From: Symbiobacterium sp040797425
Lineage (GTDB): Bacteria > Bacillota > Sulfobacillia > Symbiobacteriales > Symbiobacteriaceae
DNA: 64,000 nucleotides
Assembly: GCF_040797425.1 (NCBI RefSeq)
Contig: NZ_JBFNEH010000011.1
Coordinates: forward strand, 14,195-78,194
Direction of reading: 5' to 3'
The translations under genes were made by a program, and so were the position numbers. Below, in pieces: positions 59,946 through 64,000 of the stretch. The notes under the pieces are model-generated. The model ran no database searches, was not told the DNA's origin, and saw nothing but the letters and a program-made list of their open reading frames with translations. The stretch's first letter is position 1. The number at the start of each line of letters is the position of its first letter.

Positions 59946-60944
59946 GTGAGTTGGTCCGCGGTGCGGGGGCAGGAGCTGGCGGTGAACCTCCTGCGCAGGG
60001 CGGTGGCCACCGACCGGGTGGCGCACGCCTATCTCTTCGCCGGCCCGCCGGGAGTGGGCAAACGGCTGGCCGCGCTGGAACTGGCGCGCAGTCTCAACTG
60101 CGTCTCTCCCGTTGGCGGGGAGGCGTGTGGCCACTGCGTCTCCTGCCGCAAGCTGGCCGCGGATCCGCCGGTGCACCCGGACTTCACGCTGGTGGAGCCT
60201 GACGGTCGCTTTATCAAGACCGACCAGATGCGGGCGGTGCAGAGTGAGGTCTATGCCCGTCCCACAGAAGGCCGGGTGCGCATGGTGGTGATCGACGGCG
60301 CTGAGCGGATGAACGCGGAGTCCGGGAACCTGCTCCTGAAGGTCCTGGAGGAGCCCCCGGCGCACGCCTGTTTCGTCCTGCTCACCACGAACTTGGCCGG
60401 TGTGCTGCCCACCATCGTCTCGCGGTGCCAGATCGTGCACTTCTCACCGGTCCGGCCGGAGGAAATCGCGGCGATCCTGCAGCAGCGGGCGGGCATCGAA
60501 CCGGGGCGGGCGCGGCTTGTCGCGACGCTCTCGGGCGGATCGGTGTCGCGGGCCCTGGAGATGGCCGCCAGCCCCGAGGTGGAGGAACGCCGCGACCGGG
60601 CGTGCGATTTCCTCCTGCGCCTGGGGCAGATGAACGACGCGGCGCTCCTGGAGCAGGCGGAGGCGCTGGAGAAGGAGAAGGATCTGCTTGACGCGCGCCT
60701 CGACATGCTCACCCTCTGGCTGCGGGATGCCCTCCTGGTGGCGCAGGGCGCGGACGAGCGACTGGTGGTGAACAGCGACCGGTTGGCGGACGTGAGGAGG
60801 CTGGCGGACCGTTACGGTGGCGTCAGTCTCCTGGGCATGCTGGAGGCGGTTGCGGGCGCACGGGGCCTGCTGCTCCGGAGCGCCAACACCCGCCTCGTGC
60901 TGGACGTGCTGATGTTGCGCCTCCACCGCGCAGCCCTGGGCTAG
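59946..60944 (+). CDS. holB: DNA polymerase III delta prime subunit
   Basis: 332 residues with a GTG start. AHAYLFAGPPGVGKRLAALE is the vestigial P-loop, CGHCVSCRKLA the zinc-binding Cys group, and VVIDGAERMNAESGNLLLKV with LEEPPAHACFVLLTTN the sensor regions. It is a clamp-loader subunit that opens the sliding clamp. It overlaps no gene; a promoter for ricT lies just after its stop. Confidence 0.95.
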   Translation: MSWSAVRGQELAVNLLRRAVATDRVAHAYLFAGPPGVGKRLAALELARSLNCVSPVGGEACGHCVSCRKLAADPPVHPDFTLVEPDGRFIKTDQMRAVQSEVYARPTEGRVRMVVIDGAERMNAESGNLLLKVLEEPPAHACFVLLTTNLAGVLPTIVSRCQIVHFSPVRPEEIAAILQQRAGIEPGRARLVATLSGGSVSRALEMAASPEVEERRDRACDFLLRLGQMNDAALLEQAEALEKEKDLLDARLDMLTLWLRDALLVAQGADERLVVNSDRLADVRRLADRYGGVSLLGMLEAVAGARGLLLRSANTRLVLDVLMLRLHRAALG

Positions 60945-60948
60945 AAAC

Positions 60949-60978
60949 TTGCGGAAGCCGTGATTCGGCGGATATAGT
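60949..60978 (+). promoter_or_regulatory. Possible ricT promoter
   Basis: TTGCGG and TATAGT are 18 bases apart, starting four bases after the holB stop codon, giving ricT its own start site. Confidence 0.6.
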
Positions 60979-61005
60979 GATAGTTGGCGACAAGGAGGTG
61001 ACGGG

Positions 61006-62322
61006 ATGGTCTGCGTAGTCGGTGTGCGCTTCAAGCTGGCCGGGAAGGTGTATTACTTTGACCCCGGCGAGCTGCCCGTCGCCCAGGGAGACCGGGTCGT
61101 CGTCGAGACGGTGCGAGGCGTGGAGTATGGCCAGGTGGTCATCGGCCCCAAGGAAGTGCCTGAGGAGGAGGTCGTCCAGCCGCTGAAGCGGGTGATCCGC
61201 ATCGGGAACGAGCGGGACGACGCCGTGGCGGAAGCCAACAAGCAGAAGGAGAAAGAGGCCTTCGCCATCGCTCTCAAGAAGATCGAAGCCCATAATCTCG
61301 ACATGTATCTGGTCGACGTTGAGTATACATTCGACGGCTCGAAGATCATCTTCTACTTCACGGCGGAAGGCCGGGTGGACTTCCGCGAGCTCGTGCGGGA
61401 TCTCGCGTCTGTTTTCCGCACGCGCATCGAGATGCGCCAGATCGGCGTGCGCGACGAGGCCAAGCTTCTGGGCGGCATCGGCCCCTGCGGCCGCGTGCTC
61501 TGCTGCACCAGTTTCCTCGGCGAGTTCGCGCCGGTCTCCATCCGCATGGCGAAGGACCAAAACCTTTCTCTTAACCCGTCCAAGATCTCCGGCCTGTGCG
61601 GCCGGCTGATGTGCTGCCTGCGCTTCGAGCAGGAGACCTACGAGGCCGCCAAGAAGGACCCCACACTGGCGCCGGGGTACGTGCCGCCGCAGCTGGTGGA
61701 GGTGGAGCCGGAGGAGGTGCCTCCGGAGGACTGGCACCAGGACGAGCCCGAGCCGGTCCTGCTGGGCCGGGGGCCGGAGCCGGCCTCGGAGGAGCGGGCG
61801 TGGGTTGCCCAGGCTGACCTCCCGGAGAAGCCGGCGCGGCGGGAACGCAAGCGCCGCGAGCCCGAGGGAGCCGATCCGGAGCCAGGCGGCACCTCGCCGG
61901 AGCAGAAGTCCGGCGTGCGACCGCGGCGCGAGGGCGGGAAGCCCGCAGAGGTGCAGGACCGGCGGGAGAACCGCCAGCCCGCGGAGCCCCAGGACCGTCG
62001 GGAGGGCGGCAAGCCGGTGCAGGCCCAGGAGCGGCGCGAGGGCGGGAAAGCTGCGGATTCGCAGTCGCCCAAGCCGCGGCGTTCCCGGGCGCAGCATGCG
62101 GGTGAGCAGCAGTCCAGGGCCCAGCAGGCCAAGTCCCAGCCGCGGGGGAAGCAGCAGCCCAAGGCGAGGAAGGCGCAGGCGGCCGAGCAGCAGCCCGCCG
62201 AGCCGGCCGCACGCCCGGCCTCCGCGGATGGTGGCCGCAGGCGGCGCCGGCGTCGGGGCGCCCGGCCTTCGGGCTCGGCGTCTGCGGCGGAAGCGGCCGC
62301 CGGCGGCATGGCTGGGCAGTAG
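61006..62322 (+). CDS. ricT: RicT (YaaT, PSP1-domain) with a long repetitive tail
   Basis: 438 residues, ATG start with AAGGAGG upstream. Residues ~1-270 are the PSP1 core: VVGVRFKLAGKVYYFDPGEL, VEYGQVVIGPKEVPEEEVVQ and the Cys-rich GPCGRVLCCTSFLGEF and LCGRLMCCLRFEQETYEAAK, the 4Fe-4S site of the RicTAF complex. The Y complex steers mRNA maturation with RNase Y and affects sporulation and competence. Family proteins are ~275 residues; here ~165 more follow, rich in Arg, Glu, Pro, Gln and Ala, with 12-16-residue repeats (for example AEVQDRRENRQPAEPQDRRE), ending in a polybasic patch GRRRRRRRG. The tail is probably disordered and RNA-binding. Confidence 0.92.
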   Translation: MVCVVGVRFKLAGKVYYFDPGELPVAQGDRVVVETVRGVEYGQVVIGPKEVPEEEVVQPLKRVIRIGNERDDAVAEANKQKEKEAFAIALKKIEAHNLDMYLVDVEYTFDGSKIIFYFTAEGRVDFRELVRDLASVFRTRIEMRQIGVRDEAKLLGGIGPCGRVLCCTSFLGEFAPVSIRMAKDQNLSLNPSKISGLCGRLMCCLRFEQETYEAAKKDPTLAPGYVPPQLVEVEPEEVPPEDWHQDEPEPVLLGRGPEPASEERAWVAQADLPEKPARRERKRREPEGADPEPGGTSPEQKSGVRPRREGGKPAEVQDRRENRQPAEPQDRREGGKPVQAQERREGGKAADSQSPKPRRSRAQHAGEQQSRAQQAKSQPRGKQQPKARKAQAAEQQPAEPAARPASADGGRRRRRRRGARPSGSASAAEAAAGGMAGQ

Positions 62323-62352
62323 CCGCGGACCTTTCTTGGCGGCGAACCGTCA

Positions 62353-62385
62353 GACCCCGGAGGGCGATCCCTCCGGGGTCTTGTG
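62353..62385 (+). terminator. Terminator after ricT
   Basis: GACCCCGGAGGG pairs perfectly with CCCTCCGGGGTC across CGAT, followed by TTGTG. Confidence 0.8.
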
Positions 62386-62453
62386 CACAGGTTCTCCGGC
62401 CGGGCCCTGCCCGGGTGGCCATTTCAACACTCTCTCGGGGAGGCGGAGCCGTC

Positions 62454-63308
62454 GTGGGCACGCTCTACATCGTCGGAACGCCCATCGGCAACCTGGAAGA
62501 CATCACGCAGCGGGCCCTGCGCACCCTGCGGGAGGTCGCGGTGATCGCTTGCGAGGACACGCGTGAGACGCGCAAGTTGCTCAATCACTTTCAGATTGAC
62601 ACGCCCGTTACGAGCTATCACGAGCACAACAAGCGCACCGCTGGGCCCAGGCTGATCGAGCGGCTCCTGGGCGGGGACGACGTGGCCCTGGTGACCGATG
62701 CGGGGATGCCCGCCATCTCCGACCCCGGGGAAGACCTGGTGCGCAGCGCCATCGAGGCGGGGATACCGGTGGTGCCGGTCCCGGGCCCGACGGCGTTCGT
62801 GACGGCGCTGGTGGCCTCGGGCCTGCCGACGCGCCGGTTCGTGTTCGAGGGCTTTCTGCCGCACAAGGGCCGCGAGCGCAGGGAGGCGCTGGAACGGCTG
62901 AAGGCCGAGGAGCGAACGGTGATCCTCTATGAGGCGCCACACCGCCTGCGGGAGACGCTGCAGGATCTGCGCGCAGCACTGGGTGACCGCCGCGCCGTCG
63001 CCTGCAGGGAGCTCACCAAACTGTACGAGGAGTATGTCCGGGGCATGCTGTCCGAACTGATCATGCACTTCGAGGCCCACGAGCCGCGCGGGGAGTTCGT
63101 GTTGATCCTCGACGGCGCATCGCCCGAGGCCCCGGAGGCAGAAGCCGGGCCGGCGGACGCCCGCAGCCTGGCTCGCGCGGTGGCGGAACTGGAGGCGCAG
63201 GGTATGGATCGCAAGGCGGCCATGAAGGAGGTGGCCCAGCGGCTCGGGCTCCGCAAGCGCGCGGTGTACCAGGCGCTGCTGGAAGCGAAGGGTGAAGCAG
63301 AGGAATAA
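62454..63308 (+). CDS. rsmI: 16S rRNA cytidine-1402 2'-O-methyltransferase RsmI
   Basis: 284 residues from the GTG at 62454 behind GGGGAGG; the frame opens 39 bases earlier. The tetrapyrrole-methylase-like fold is clear: GTLYIVGTPIGNLEDITQRA, VIACEDTRETRKLLNHFQID, SYHEHNKRTAGPRL, ALVTDAGMPAISDPGEDLVR and VVPVPGPTAFVTALVASGLP. It methylates the ribose of C1402 in the 30S decoding centre. Order ricT-(yabA)-rsmI-abrB recalls Bacillus, with yabA absent. Confidence 0.95.
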   Translation: MGTLYIVGTPIGNLEDITQRALRTLREVAVIACEDTRETRKLLNHFQIDTPVTSYHEHNKRTAGPRLIERLLGGDDVALVTDAGMPAISDPGEDLVRSAIEAGIPVVPVPGPTAFVTALVASGLPTRRFVFEGFLPHKGRERREALERLKAEERTVILYEAPHRLRETLQDLRAALGDRRAVACRELTKLYEEYVRGMLSELIMHFEAHEPRGEFVLILDGASPEAPEAEAGPADARSLARAVAELEAQGMDRKAAMKEVAQRLGLRKRAVYQALLEAKGEAEE

Positions 63309-63369
63309 GCAAAGCCCCGGGCGCCGCGCTCAGGCGGCCCCAGGGCCCTGACGTGCCTTCGTGAAACCG

Positions 63370-63392
63370 CCGGACGTGCAGCGCACGTCCGG
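63370..63392. terminator. Hairpin between convergent rsmI and abrB
   Basis: CCGGACGTGC pairs perfectly with GCACGTCCGG across AGC; no T run on either side. Confidence 0.6.
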
Positions 63393-63446
63393 TGGCGAGA
63401 GGGCGGCGGCTGGCCGTTCCTCCTCTCGGTACCCCTGGTGAACGCG

Positions 63447-63710
63447 CTACCCGACCTGATGATGGACCCGGTCAGCCATGGAGGCAAGGCAGGACTGGCA
63501 CACGTTCTTCCCCTTGAAATTCTCCACGTTGGCGGCGTTGCCGCAGAAGACGCAAGCCGGCTCGTACTTGCGCAGGATGATCTTGTCGCCGTCGACGTAG
63601 ATCTCCAGGGAATCCTTCTCCTCAATATTCAGCGTGCGGCGAAGTTCGATCGGGATGACAACACGACCGAGTTCGTCCACCTTCCGGACAATCCCCGTGG
63701 ACTTCATCAT
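63447..63710 (-). CDS. abrB: AbrB-family transition-state regulator with C-terminal zinc-ribbon-like end
   Basis: 87 residues from the ATG at 63708-63710 (the next ATG, 63707, is the alternative); AAGGAGG lies 11 bases upstream. Residues ~1-50 are the swapped-hairpin DNA-binding domain, STGIVRKVDELGRVVIPIEL and RRTLNIEEKDSLEIYVDGD. The end differs from Bacillus AbrB: CVFCGNAANVENFKGKNVCQ with a following Cys, two CxxC pairs suited to zinc, replacing the usual tetramerisation tail. AbrB represses many post-exponential genes; here it is divergent from the sequence beyond 63.8 kb and probably binds its own region. Confidence 0.93.
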   Translation of the reverse strand: MMKSTGIVRKVDELGRVVIPIELRRTLNIEEKDSLEIYVDGDKIILRKYEPACVFCGNAANVENFKGKNVCQSCLASMADRVHHQVG

Positions 63711-63766
63711 ATGGCACATTCCCTCCTTGCATCCAGGGGCTGCGAAGGTCACTATCGCCAGCCATA

Positions 63767-63795
63767 AAGGTAACAGTAATGGTAGAAAAAGTCAA
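63767..63795 (-). promoter_or_regulatory. Possible abrB promoter
   Basis: On the minus strand TTGACT (63790-63795) and TACCTT (63767-63772) are 17 bases apart. A second TTGACA lies just upstream. Confidence 0.5.
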
Positions 63796-64000
63796 GGTAC
63801 CGTGTCAACGTTACTTTGCACATATTTCGACCGCTACATGGTTCAAGGCGGTCGGTTCCTTATGACAACCATAACTGGATAATCGTCCTAAGTCAAGGGC
63901 CAATTGGACATTTTCCCCAAATGGCCGCCTCCCGCGCCACGAGCCCGGCTCTACGTCAAGAAGTGTGGAACGGTCGCCAGCCAAGCCAAGGGCACAAAGG
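63796..64000. other. AT-richer intergenic end of the window
   Basis: About 200 bases upstream of abrB without a gene. It contains ATTTTCCCCAAAT and other AT-rich patches compatible with AbrB binding, but no element I can name. The next gene lies outside the window. Confidence 0.4.

Overview
The window is one stretch of a GC-rich (roughly two-thirds G+C) chromosome from a spore-forming Firmicute. Gene order matches both flanks of the Bacillus subtilis origin (yyaC, rpsF-ssb-rpsR, yybS, rplI, dnaB, purA, walRKHI, rlmH; and yaaO, tmk, yaaQ/darA, holB, yaaT/ricT, rsmI, abrB). Sporulation and germination genes (LonC, YyaC, SleB, YpeB) occur with very high GC, GTG/TTG starts and anaerobic ferredoxin-linked enzymes. 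I infer a Symbiobacterium-like, probably thermophilic organism; the species cannot be fixed from the sequence alone.

Layout. 1-13.8 kb: envelope and core genes (M23 peptidase end, bactofilin, YyaC, TPR, CvpA, DUF951, S6-SSB-S18, YybS, L9, LonC, DnaB, PurA, tRNA-Gly and tRNA-Thr, a lytic transglycosylase and a LysM/G5/M23 endopeptidase). 14-20.7 kb: WalRKHI envelope-stress operon continuing into a MurA with Asp at the usual catalytic Cys position, then RlmH. 20.8-25.3 kb: an accessory, decaying zone with an AT-richer unknown gene, the remains of an ABC exporter, a phosphatase and a broken winged-helix gene. 25.3-33 kb: a yybP-ykoY-type Mn riboswitch ahead of a GDT1-family transporter, YojF-BshB2 (bacillithiol), aldehyde:ferredoxin oxidoreductase with a MoaD-like protein, a B3/4 protein, and HPr-EI. 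33-45.3 kb, minus strand: a heterodimeric ABC exporter, then a five-gene RND efflux operon (TolC-like, TetR, eight-repeat Ig-like surface protein, adaptor lipoprotein, RND pump) with a clear promoter and a 16-bp palindromic operator. 45.3-46.5 kb: no intact gene, one more winged-helix remnant. 46.5-57.5 kb: an Orn/Lys/Arg decarboxylase, a LysM/beta-propeller protein, SleB-YpeB, a two-gene 2-oxoacid:ferredoxin oxidoreductase, DnaD-DnaI. 57.5-64 kb: second decarboxylase, tmk-darA-holB-ricT-rsmI and a divergent abrB.

Most genes lie on the plus strand, as expected for leading-strand housekeeping genes of one replichore. The minus-strand efflux block and the decayed genes are the accessory parts. 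I see no CRISPR array, prophage, insertion sequence or recognisable defence island. The strongest candidate for something not yet described is the RND operon: its TolC-like protein seems to lack the outer-membrane beta-strands, and a large Ig-repeat surface protein is built into the operon, suggesting an efflux machine adapted to an atypical or absent outer membrane. The riboswitch, the MurA substitution, the purA leader and two DnaA-box palindromes are the clearest regulatory or biochemical observations.
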